From UBA3871 sp041797745 (GTDB lineage Bacteria; Bacillota; Clostridia; Peptostreptococcales; Anaerovoracaceae), in the NCBI GenBank assembly GCA_041797745.1, contig JBHBZU010000024.1:29783-93782 (forward strand): a stretch of DNA of 64,000 nt, read 5' to 3'. Positions 33,491-40,899 of this stretch are shown one piece after another. The notes below the pieces were generated by a model. It had not been told where the DNA came from and did not search any database. It saw only the letters and a program-made list of their open reading frames with translations. Every line of letters begins with the position of its first letter. The stretch's first letter is position 1. Position numbers and translations under genes: made by a program.

Positions 33491-35983
33491 ATGGCAGACG
33501 ATAATAAAAAATTAAAGGCAATTCTCGACAATATCGGAGATATGCTTGAAGAAAAATTTGGAGACAGTGCCGAAGACCTTGAACTTATTGTTGAGGGCTT
33601 GGGTGATGACGACGACGAAGTAACTATATATGATGAGAATGGGCATGCTATTATTCCGGCTATTGCATTGAGAGGGTTTAATATCCTACCGGGGTCAGTA
33701 GTACATTTTGACGTGGGAAGAGAAAAATCCATTAAAGCACTTGAAAAAGTCATGGCAAAGAACCAATACATCTTTGTTGTAAGCCAAAAGGATGACAGTG
33801 TTGACTCTCCGACACGGGAAGATTTATATGATATTGGAACTCTTATCAAGGTAAAGCAGATGTTAAAGGTTCCGGGAAATATTGTAAGAGTACTTGTTGA
33901 GGGTTTGGACAGGGCGGAAATAATTGCAACTATTCAGGAGGATCCTTACTTTGCGTTTGAAATCAACCGTTTACCTGAGGCTGAAACGGAAGAAACCAAC
34001 GAAAGAGAAGCTACCAGACGAGTTGCTTTGGATCTTTTTGAAGATTATCTGAACTATGTTGGAAAAGATACTTTAGAAAGACTTAGAGAAGCGGCTGCAA
34101 TTAAGCCTCTTGGAAAATTTGCGGACTTCATAGCATGGCATATGGATATGGGCTATGCAGAACAGCAGAAAATTTTAGAAAAAGTAAATCCTGATGAGAG
34201 AATGAGGGATGTTTTAGATTCTTTGGATAAGGAAGTGCAGATTTTAAGACTTGAAGATGAAATCAGCGCCACCGTAAGAAAGAACATCAACCAAAACCAG
34301 CAGGAATACTATTTGCGCGAACAGGCAAAGGCAATCAATGAAAAACTTGGCGACAAGGAAGACATGGATTCCGAAATTGAAAAGTGGCGCGACCAGATAA
34401 AAAAGAAAAAACTGCCAAAGGAAGTTGCCGAAAAAGTGGAGAAAGAAATCCACAAGCTTTCAAAAATGCCTACAACAACGGCAGAGGGGAACGTGAGTCG
34501 AACCTATATTGAAAGTATTTTAGAGCTTCCGTGGAACAAGTTGAGTAAAAGTAAATACGATCTTAACAAGGCGAGAACCGTTCTTGACAAGGATCATTAC
34601 GGTTTGGAAGATGTTAAGGAAAGAATTTTGGAATATTTGGCGGTAGTTCAGCTTTCAGGCGAGGTCAAGGGGCCTATTCTTTGTCTTGTCGGACCTCCGG
34701 GCGTGGGGAAAACTTCCGTGGTTAAGTCCGTGGCAAGTGCTATTGACAGAAAGTATGTCCGTATGTCTCTTGGTGGCGTAAGGGATGAAGCTGAAATCAG
34801 AGGGCATAGAAGAACTTACATTTCCGCATATCCCGGTCGAATTATCAACGGTATTAAGGACGCGGGCACCGGCAATCCAGTATTTCTTTTAGATGAAATT
34901 GACAAGGTGGGCTCCGACTATAAGGGAGACCCTGCGGCAGCACTTCTGGAAGTTTTAGATCCGGAGCAGAACAAGGCTTTTGTCGACCATTTCTTAGAGG
35001 TACCTTATGATTTATCCAAGGTGATATTCATCACAACGGCTAACGACATCAGTACTATTCCAAGACCTCTTTTGGACAGAATGGAACTGATTGAAGTATC
35101 AGGCTACACGGAAGAAGACAAGGTTAAAATTGCCAAGAATTATCTAATTCCGAAGCAGATAAAGGAAAACGGCTTAAAATCCGGAGAAATTTCGATTAAA
35201 GAAGATGCTATCCGAGATTTGATTAACTACTATACAAGAGAATCAGGAGTCAGAGGTCTTGAAAGAGAAATTGCCAACCTTTGTAGAAAAGTGGCTTTGA
35301 AAATAGTTACTAAAAAGGCTAAAAGCTACGGCATTAACGGAAAGAGCCTTGAAAAGTACCTCGGTAAGCATAAATTCAGATATGACCATATTCAAAACCA
35401 ATTTGAGATGGGAGTTACCACAGGCATGGCATGGACTTCCGTTGGAGGAGATACTCTATTCATTGAATCTGCTATTATGCGGGGAAGCGGCAATCTGGTT
35501 TTAACAGGACAGCTTGGAGATGTTATGCAGGAATCCGCTAAGGCGGCAATAAGCTATATTCGTTCCATATCCGAGAGCTTGGCAATTCGCGAGTCTTATC
35601 GTGAGTTTTACAAAGAAAACGATTTTCATATTCATGTACCGGAGGGGGCAACTCCTAAAGACGGTCCATCTGCGGGTGTTACCATCTGCATGAGCATTAT
35701 TTCAACCCTTACGGGAGAAAAGGCTCGTAAAGATGTGGCAATGACAGGAGAAATTACGTTACTTGGAAAGATTCTCGCTGTTGGCGGCATTAAAGAAAAG
35801 GTGCTGGCGGCCTACAGGGCAGGAGTAAGAAAGATACTTCTTCCAAGGGAGAATGAACGCGACATTGAAGAAATTCCGGCTAATGTAAGAAAGCAGATTG
35901 AGTTTATTCTGTTGGATACGGCTGCGGACGCAATACCGCATGTATTTGAAGACGGCGCTAAAGTTTTTGTTAAGGAAAAATAA
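33491..35983 (+). CDS. lon: ATP-dependent Lon protease
   Basis: The 830-residue protein has the LonA layout: an N-terminal substrate domain (ALRGFNILPGSVVHFDVGRE), an AAA+ ATPase (GPPGVGKTSVV Walker A, NPVFLLDEIDKVG Walker B) and a C-terminal protease with the Ser-Lys dyad in KDGPSAGVTICMS and GGIKEKVLAAYRAG. It degrades misfolded and some regulatory proteins. Before the usual start of the domain there are about 50 extra residues, markedly acidic (EEKFGDSAEDLELIVEGLG, then DDDDE), which many LonA proteins lack. The stop codon is directly followed by the ysxC start codon. Confidence 0.96.
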   Translation: MADDNKKLKAILDNIGDMLEEKFGDSAEDLELIVEGLGDDDDEVTIYDENGHAIIPAIALRGFNILPGSVVHFDVGREKSIKALEKVMAKNQYIFVVSQKDDSVDSPTREDLYDIGTLIKVKQMLKVPGNIVRVLVEGLDRAEIIATIQEDPYFAFEINRLPEAETEETNEREATRRVALDLFEDYLNYVGKDTLERLREAAAIKPLGKFADFIAWHMDMGYAEQQKILEKVNPDERMRDVLDSLDKEVQILRLEDEISATVRKNINQNQQEYYLREQAKAINEKLGDKEDMDSEIEKWRDQIKKKKLPKEVAEKVEKEIHKLSKMPTTTAEGNVSRTYIESILELPWNKLSKSKYDLNKARTVLDKDHYGLEDVKERILEYLAVVQLSGEVKGPILCLVGPPGVGKTSVVKSVASAIDRKYVRMSLGGVRDEAEIRGHRRTYISAYPGRIINGIKDAGTGNPVFLLDEIDKVGSDYKGDPAAALLEVLDPEQNKAFVDHFLEVPYDLSKVIFITTANDISTIPRPLLDRMELIEVSGYTEEDKVKIAKNYLIPKQIKENGLKSGEISIKEDAIRDLINYYTRESGVRGLEREIANLCRKVALKIVTKKAKSYGINGKSLEKYLGKHKFRYDHIQNQFEMGVTTGMAWTSVGGDTLFIESAIMRGSGNLVLTGQLGDVMQESAKAAISYIRSISESLAIRESYREFYKENDFHIHVPEGATPKDGPSAGVTICMSIISTLTGEKARKDVAMTGEITLLGKILAVGGIKEKVLAAYRAGVRKILLPRENERDIEEIPANVRKQIEFILLDTAADAIPHVFEDGAKVFVKEK

Positions 35984-36586
35984 ATGATTGTAAAAAAAGC
36001 AGAACTGGAGGCTGTGGCAGCAAGACCTAACCAGTATCCACCGGAAGATATGTATGAAGTGGCTTTTGCAGGCAGATCCAATGTTGGAAAGTCTTCACTT
36101 TTAAATCTTCTGACCAACCGAAAAAGTCTGGCAAGAGTCAGTGGGAATCCGGGAAAAACCCGTACCATTAACTTTTACAGAATTAACGATGAATTTAGAA
36201 TCGTTGACTTACCGGGATACGGATATGCTAAGGTTTCAAAGTCTGAAAGCGAAAAATGGGGTCAGATGATGGAGTCTTATTTAGAGCATAGACCCAACCT
36301 TGTAAAAGTAATTCAACTGGTGGACATAAGACATTTGCCCTCTGCACAGGACATTCAGATGTATGATTATCTGAAATATTTCCATTTGGACGGTATTGTG
36401 GTTGCCACAAAGGCTGATAAGGTATCCAGAAATGAGTTGCAAAAATGCATATCTCAAATAAGAAAGACTCTTGGCATGGAAAAGGATGATATTGTAATTC
36501 CTGTATCCGCGCTTAAGAGAAACGGTCAGGAAAAGGTTTTAGAAGTTATAGAGGCTTTACTTTCAGAGGATACAGAGGACGAGTAA
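35984..36586 (+). CDS. ysxC: Ribosome biogenesis GTPase YsxC/EngB
   Basis: The 200-residue single-domain GTPase is needed for late 50S subunit assembly. FAGRSNVGKSSLLNLL is G1, PGKTRTINFY the G2 region, VDLPGYGYAKVS G3, and ATKADKV G4. The lon-ysxC order with abutting stop and start codons is widely conserved in Bacillota and indicates translational coupling. A DUF1232 gene begins one base after its stop. Confidence 0.97.
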   Translation: MIVKKAELEAVAARPNQYPPEDMYEVAFAGRSNVGKSSLLNLLTNRKSLARVSGNPGKTRTINFYRINDEFRIVDLPGYGYAKVSKSESEKWGQMMESYLEHRPNLVKVIQLVDIRHLPSAQDIQMYDYLKYFHLDGIVVATKADKVSRNELQKCISQIRKTLGMEKDDIVIPVSALKRNGQEKVLEVIEALLSEDTEDE

Positions 36587-36587
36587 A

Positions 36588-36953
36588 ATGAGATTCATTT
36601 CGATGAATGTTTTGTGGAAAAGAATTAAGGCACTAAAGTTTATGATGATGGACAAGAATGTGGCTTTATGGAAAAAAGCACTGGTTGTCTTCGGTATCAT
36701 ATATCTTTGCATGCCTATAGACCTAATCCCCATAGTTGTATTTCCCATAGGTATTATTGATGACCTGATTTTATGGCTGTGGATACTGATTATGCTAAAG
36801 GACACATTGGATACATATTGGCTGGGAGAAAAAAATGAGGATCTTTCCGAAAATTATGATGGAAAGACCATTATCAATGATGTAGAATATGAGGTGAACA
36901 CAGAGAAAAATCCTGATGTTGACACAAAAAAGGAGACTAACGAAGATGAGTGA
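36588..36953 (+). CDS. DUF1232 membrane-associated protein
   Basis: The 121-residue protein has the DUF1232 (YkvA-like) core: KALVVFGIIYLCMPIDLIP, then IGIIDDLILWLWIL, two hydrophobic segments around a PIDLIP motif. The function of the family is not established. An acidic, lysine-rich tail of about 45 residues follows and is encoded partly by sequence that carries the hpt ribosome site. The gene starts one base after ysxC and overlaps the hpt start by 8 bp, so it is part of the operon. An alternative start is the second Met (residue 6). Confidence 0.82.
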   Translation: MRFISMNVLWKRIKALKFMMMDKNVALWKKALVVFGIIYLCMPIDLIPIVVFPIGIIDDLILWLWILIMLKDTLDTYWLGEKNEDLSENYDGKTIINDVEYEVNTEKNPDVDTKKETNEDE

Positions 36954-37506
36954 GAAGACAATAATTGGTAAGGTTTTAATTTCCGAAGAAGAAATTCAGG
37001 AAAAGGCTGCTGAAATAGGCAAGCAAATTTCCGAAAAGTACGCCGGTCAGGAACTGGTGCTGATAGGCATTTTAAAGGGCGCTGTTATGTGGATGGTAGA
37101 CCTTATGAAGCATATCGACAATACTAACTGCACTATTGATTTTATGTCATGCAGTAGCTATGGTTCCTCAACTAAGACCAGCGGCGTTGTGAAAATCAAC
37201 AAGGACCTTGACTCTGACATTGAGGGTAAGCACGTTATCATCGTGGAAGATATTATAGATTCGGGAATTACTCTCAATTATCTTAAGGCATATCTTGCAA
37301 ACAGAGGCCCTGCTTCCGTTGAGATTTGTGCATTGCTAGACAAGCCATCCGGTCGTAAGATTGACCTTAAGGCTGATTATTACGGTTTTGAAGTAGGCGA
37401 TCAGTTCATAATCGGTTATGGTCTTGATTATGCACAAAAGTATCGCCAGCTCCCTTACATCAGCTTCCTCAGTGAAAATGATCAGGAAGAATTGATGGCT
37501 GAATAG
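36946..37506 (+). CDS. hpt: Hypoxanthine phosphoribosyltransferase
   Basis: The 186-residue type I phosphoribosyltransferase makes IMP or GMP from hypoxanthine or guanine and PRPP. HVIIVEDIIDSGITLNYL is the PRPP-binding motif, ILKGAVMWMVDLM the first loop, and SCSSYGSSTKTSG the flexible catalytic loop. The ATG at 36946 lies inside the end of the DUF1232 gene; AAGGAG is 10 to 12 nt upstream, and the longer frame from 36916 lacks a ribosome site. It belongs to the purine salvage set of this window. Confidence 0.95.
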   Translation: MSEKTIIGKVLISEEEIQEKAAEIGKQISEKYAGQELVLIGILKGAVMWMVDLMKHIDNTNCTIDFMSCSSYGSSTKTSGVVKINKDLDSDIEGKHVIIVEDIIDSGITLNYLKAYLANRGPASVEICALLDKPSGRKIDLKADYYGFEVGDQFIIGYGLDYAQKYRQLPYISFLSENDQEELMAE

Positions 37507-37574
37507 TCGCCGATTAAATTTAATTTGTCATAAAATATTTTATATGGTTATATAGTTATATAAAGGAGAGAAAC

Positions 37575-38147
37575 ATGGGATATCAAGTTCAGATTGGAAT
37601 TTCTAACAAACACGTACATCTTAGCAAGGAACATCTTGAATACCTTTTTGGTAAAGATTATGAGCTCACAGTTATGAAAGACTTGGTGCAGCCGGGTCAG
37701 TACGCCTCCGAAGAAAGAGTTGACATTACAGGACCTAAAGGAACTCTCAAGGGGCTTAGAGTATTGGGACCTGTTCGTAAGAATACGCAGATTGAGCTGG
37801 CTATGACAGACGCCAGAGGAATAGGTATCAAGCCGCCTGTAAGAGAATCAGGTAAGATTGAGGGAACACCGGGATGTACTATTTCTGCCAACGGCAAGGA
37901 GCTGGTTGTTGAAGAGGGCGTTATTTTAGCTATGCGCCACATTCACCTTTCTTTAGATGAAGCAAAAGAAGCGGGAGTTAAAGACGGTGACCTTGTAAAT
38001 GTAAAGGTTGGAAAAGAAAGAGGTTTGATCTTTGAGAACGTTCTCATAAGAGCCAATGAAAATTTTAGAGCGGAAGCTCATTTTGATACAGATGAGGGAA
38101 ATGCAGCTTTGATTGGAAACAACGAGATGTGCGAAATCATTAAATAA
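37575..38147 (+). CDS. pduL: PduL-type phosphotransacylase
   Basis: The 190-residue phosphate propanoyltransferase swaps CoA and phosphate on short acyl groups (acetyl, propionyl). Its two beta-barrel halves each show a metal-binding histidine motif: SNKHVHLSKEHL near residue 10 and AMRHIHLSLDEA near 120. The N-terminus starts directly at the first barrel (MGYQVQIGISNKH), without the encapsulation helix typical of microcompartment PduL, and no shell-protein genes are nearby. It is therefore likely a soluble acetate/propionate fermentation enzyme. It lies upstream of the CoA-transferase but is separated from it by a terminator. Confidence 0.93.
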   Translation: MGYQVQIGISNKHVHLSKEHLEYLFGKDYELTVMKDLVQPGQYASEERVDITGPKGTLKGLRVLGPVRKNTQIELAMTDARGIGIKPPVRESGKIEGTPGCTISANGKELVVEEGVILAMRHIHLSLDEAKEAGVKDGDLVNVKVGKERGLIFENVLIRANENFRAEAHFDTDEGNAALIGNNEMCEIIK

Positions 38148-38170
38148 TTATCAAACAAAATGTAAAATTA

Positions 38171-38206
38171 AAAGAGATAATCTGAAAGGATTATCTCTTT
38201 TTTATA
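38171..38206 (+). terminator. Terminator after pduL
   Basis: A perfect 12-bp stem (AAAGAGATAATC/GATTATCTCTTT) with a TGAAAG loop, followed by TTTATAT. It ends the tig-to-pduL gene cluster. Confidence 0.9.
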
Positions 38207-38275
38207 TAGCATGTAGGCAGAAACGTTGAAAAAATAGGGTTGTCTAATATAAACAATTTTGGAACAAAATCAGAA

Positions 38276-38304
38276 TTGAAAATCAATTCGTACTAATATA
38301 TAAT
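38276..38304 (+). promoter_or_regulatory. Promoter of the CoA-transferase gene
   Basis: TTGAAA (38276-38281) and TATAAT (38299-38304) are spaced by exactly 17 bp. Confidence 0.82.
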
Positions 38305-38308
38305 GAGA

Positions 38309-38326
38309 TTGTCAAATTATTGACAA
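38309..38326. promoter_or_regulatory. Rex-like redox operator at the CoA-transferase promoter
   Basis: TTGTCAAATTATTGACAA is a perfect 7-4-7 palindrome with the TTGT..A....T..ACAA framework of Rex sites. It begins 4 bp after the -10, covering the transcript start. Rex is an NADH/NAD-sensing repressor common in clostridial fermentation genes. Binding here is inferred. Confidence 0.72.
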
Positions 38327-38375
38327 CTTACTAATGAAAAATTTGCATAGGCATTATTAAGAATGGAGATTACAT

Positions 38376-39731
38376 ATGTATAAGATTTCGGATTTAGCGG
38401 CAGAATATAAGAAAAAGCTCATTACTGCTGAAAAAGCAGCTTCTTTTGTAAAGGATGGAGACAGAGTTCACTTCGGTACAGGCTGTGGCGTGGTAATTGA
38501 TATTGATAGAGCATTATCTAAAAGGGTTAACGAGTTAAAAGATATTTCTATTCTAACCACTGTTGGTATTAGAAACGAACCTTTTGAAACCTACAAGGCT
38601 TCTACTTCAAATGAGCAGGTAAGATTTGCCTCTGCGCATTTCAGCTCACACGACAGAACCATGAATAAGGACGGAAGATGTTGGTATATTCCTATGTTGT
38701 TCTGTGAACTACCTTATCTTTGGTACAACAACAAAAATGAGATTGATGTAGCATATTTCCAAGTTGCGCCTATGGATGAGTTCGGTAACTTTAATTTAGG
38801 ACCTCAGATTGCGGATATGTGGGGTGTGATAAAATCAGCTAAACTAAAGATTGTGGAAGTTAATGAAAATATGCCTATTGCGCACGGTTATCAGACACAG
38901 TTAAACCTTTACGGTGTTGACTATGTGGTTGAGGGTAGCAATTCTCCACTGGCAGAATTAAAGACTAAACCTGCGTCTGATATTGACGATAAAATTGCTG
39001 AACACGTTGTAAAAAATATTCGCAGCCACAGTACCATTCAGTTGGGTATCGGTTCATTACCGCTACGTATAGGTGAAAAGATTGCAAACTCTGATATTCG
39101 CAACGTAGAAGCACATACAGAAATGTTTACGGATGCTTACGTAGACTTGTTTGAAGCAGGCAAGCTCACAGGTAACAAACCTATTGATAAAGGCAAGGCG
39201 GTTTACACCTTTGCAGGCGGTACCAAGAGGCTCTACGATTTTATCAATGACAACCCTATCTGCTGTGCTGCACCTGTTAACTACGTAAACCAGATAGCGA
39301 CTATCTCTCAAATTCCTAACTTTGTTTCGGTTAACAGCTGTATTTCAGTTGACCTTTACGGCCAGGTTTGTTCCGAATCTGTGGGCAGACGTCATATCAG
39401 CGGTACCGGCGGACAGCTTGACTTCGTTCTGGGGGCATTTCAGTCTGAGGGTGGGCACAGCTTCCTTTGTACACCGTCTACACGTAAAAATCCTGATGGT
39501 ACAATGGAATCATTGATTACACCGTTCTTGCCACAGGGTGCTATCGTTACTACACCTCGTATGGCAACAGACTTTATCGTTACGGAATACGGTGCGGTTT
39601 GCTTAAAGGGTAAGTCCACATGGGAAAGAGCGGAACTCCTCATCAGCATTGCTCATCCTGATTTCCAAGACGGCTTGGTTCAGGCGGCGGAAAAGAACGG
39701 TATTTGGAAAAATTCCAGTAAGTGTATCTAA
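38376..39731 (+). CDS. Butyryl-CoA:acetate / 4-hydroxybutyrate CoA-transferase
   Basis: The 451-residue family I CoA-transferase resembles clostridial Cat2/AbfT and But enzymes. VHFGTGCG is the N-terminal CoA loop and DEFGNFNLGPQ the conserved mid-domain motif. EAHTEMFTDAYVDLFEAG contains the likely catalytic Glu, and GTGGQLDFVLGAFQSEGG and FIVTEYGAVCLKGKSTWERAEL complete the second domain. It moves CoA between butyryl- or 4-hydroxybutyryl-CoA and acetate. The motifs do not separate the two substrates; the butyrate kinase elsewhere in the window makes a butyrate role plausible. It is transcribed alone from a promoter with a Rex-like site. Confidence 0.88.
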   Translation: MYKISDLAAEYKKKLITAEKAASFVKDGDRVHFGTGCGVVIDIDRALSKRVNELKDISILTTVGIRNEPFETYKASTSNEQVRFASAHFSSHDRTMNKDGRCWYIPMLFCELPYLWYNNKNEIDVAYFQVAPMDEFGNFNLGPQIADMWGVIKSAKLKIVEVNENMPIAHGYQTQLNLYGVDYVVEGSNSPLAELKTKPASDIDDKIAEHVVKNIRSHSTIQLGIGSLPLRIGEKIANSDIRNVEAHTEMFTDAYVDLFEAGKLTGNKPIDKGKAVYTFAGGTKRLYDFINDNPICCAAPVNYVNQIATISQIPNFVSVNSCISVDLYGQVCSESVGRRHISGTGGQLDFVLGAFQSEGGHSFLCTPSTRKNPDGTMESLITPFLPQGAIVTTPRMATDFIVTEYGAVCLKGKSTWERAELLISIAHPDFQDGLVQAAEKNGIWKNSSKCI

Positions 39732-39798
39732 ATAGATATAATACGTATTATGCAGTAATTAAGAGGATGGAAAAGACTCTTGAAAACATAAAATGATT

Positions 39799-39831
39799 AA
39801 AAAACCTGAAGTATTTTGCTTCAGGTTTTTT
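39799..39831. terminator. Terminator after CoA-transferase
   Basis: A perfect 13-bp stem (AAAAAACCTGAAG/CTTCAGGTTTTTT) around TATTTTG. Being A/T-symmetric it can stop both strands, including the convergent deoC transcript. Confidence 0.92.
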
Positions 39832-39995
39832 GCTTTTATTATGCGATTGTTCGTTTTATAGGGGGGATATTGTTCAAATAAAAATGTTGTAATTGTCCGC
39901 AATTTTTATTTAGATTATTTAATATAGAATATTATATAATAAATAATATTGATTATACATAAAGTACAATATAAAGAAACTAAAGAAAGCCAAAG

Positions 39996-40652
39996 CTATT
40001 TTGCGGACTTTAATATTTCGATGGATGCGGAAGCTCCTATTCTGTCTGCGCCGGCATTAATCATTGCCATGCAGGTCTCGTAGTCGCGAATGCTGCCTGA
40101 AGCCTTAACTTGACAAAGGTTACCAACGGTTTTACGCATAAGTTCTACGTGGTGAACCGTTGCTCCGCCGGTACCGAAGCCTGTGGAAGTTTTGACAAAT
40201 TCTGCACCTGCGGCTACGGAAAGCTCACAAGCCTTTACAATTTGCTCATCTGTAAGATAGCAGGTTTCGAGGATAACCTTGACATCTGCGTCAAATTCAT
40301 CTGCCGCTGCTACGCAAGCAGCTATTTCATCCTGAACATATTCATAGCGACCCTCTTTAAGAGCACCTACATTCAGCACCATGTCTATCTCTTTAGCGCC
40401 TTTTTCGCAAACATCTGTGGTTTCAAAAACCTTGGACTCCAAGCTCATAGCACCCAAAGGGAAGCCTATAACCGTAGCAACCTTTACATCGGTTCCTTTA
40501 AGCTGGGATACGGCAAGTTCGGTATAGCAGCCGTTTACGCAAACTGAATAAAAGTCGTATTCTTTTGCTTCTGCGCAGAGCTTTTTTATATCTGCCTCTG
40601 AGGCTTCAGCTTTAAGTAATGTGTGATCAAAATATTTGTTAAGCGGTTTCAT
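39996..40652 (-). CDS. deoC: Deoxyribose-phosphate aldolase
   Basis: The 218-residue class I aldolase splits 2-deoxyribose 5-phosphate into glyceraldehyde 3-phosphate and acetaldehyde, feeding deoxynucleosides into glycolysis. The barrel motifs are FDHTLLKAEASEADI, ATVIGFPLGA, KVILETCYL and FVKTSTGFGTGGATVHHV, where the Lys forms the Schiff base. The length is typical. It has AGGAG before the start and its own promoter (40712-40740). It is a single gene; other deo genes are not in the window. It fits with the surface nucleotidase, hpt and udk as nucleoside salvage. Confidence 0.96.
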   Translation of the reverse strand: MKPLNKYFDHTLLKAEASEADIKKLCAEAKEYDFYSVCVNGCYTELAVSQLKGTDVKVATVIGFPLGAMSLESKVFETTDVCEKGAKEIDMVLNVGALKEGRYEYVQDEIAACVAAADEFDADVKVILETCYLTDEQIVKACELSVAAGAEFVKTSTGFGTGGATVHHVELMRKTVGNLCQVKASGSIRDYETCMAMINAGADRIGASASIEILKSAK

Positions 40653-40711
40653 ATTAATCTCCTAAAATTTAATTCTATTGTTTCAAGAACTCCTGTCCTT
40701 GAGGTACCATA

Positions 40712-40740
40712 ATAATAGCATATTTTCGACTTTTATGCAA
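40712..40740 (-). promoter_or_regulatory. Promoter of deoC
   Basis: On the minus strand TTGCAT (40735-40740) and TATTAT (40712-40717) are spaced by 17 bp. Confidence 0.65.
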
Positions 40741-40771
40741 TTTGTTCAGAAAGATAGGACTATTGTCATAT

Positions 40772-40800
40772 TTGAGGATACATTCTGACTATTATATGAT
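40772..40800 (+). promoter_or_regulatory. Possible promoter of the 5'-nucleotidase gene
   Basis: TTGAGG (40772-40777) and TATGAT (40795-40800) have 17-bp spacing; a TATAAT overlaps at 40800-40805. It would give a ~90-nt leader. Confidence 0.5.
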
Positions 40801-40813
40801 ATAATTTTATATA

Positions 40814-40855
40814 TGGCATAGTAAGGACGGATATGAAACCGTAACCGAGGTGCCA
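40814..40855 (+). ncRNA. Small structured leader element before the 5'-nucleotidase gene
   Basis: TGGCA (40814-40818) pairs with TGCCA (40851-40855), enclosing an inner ACGG/CCGT helix with an 8-nt loop and two 8-nt purine-rich internal strands. It does not match a riboswitch class I can name. It may be only a 5' stabilising stem. Confidence 0.35.
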
Positions 40856-40899
40856 CAGAGTACTTTATATTTTTAATATTTCATTAAAGGAGAAAAGAC

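Noticed and set aside
38240..38256. Second Rex-like site TTGTCTAATATAAACAA
   Set aside because: It is 17 bp instead of 18 with broken arm symmetry, and it lies upstream of the -35.
37575..39731. Bacterial microcompartment locus
   Set aside because: PduL is present, but there are no shell proteins, no encapsulation peptide and no signature enzyme operon.
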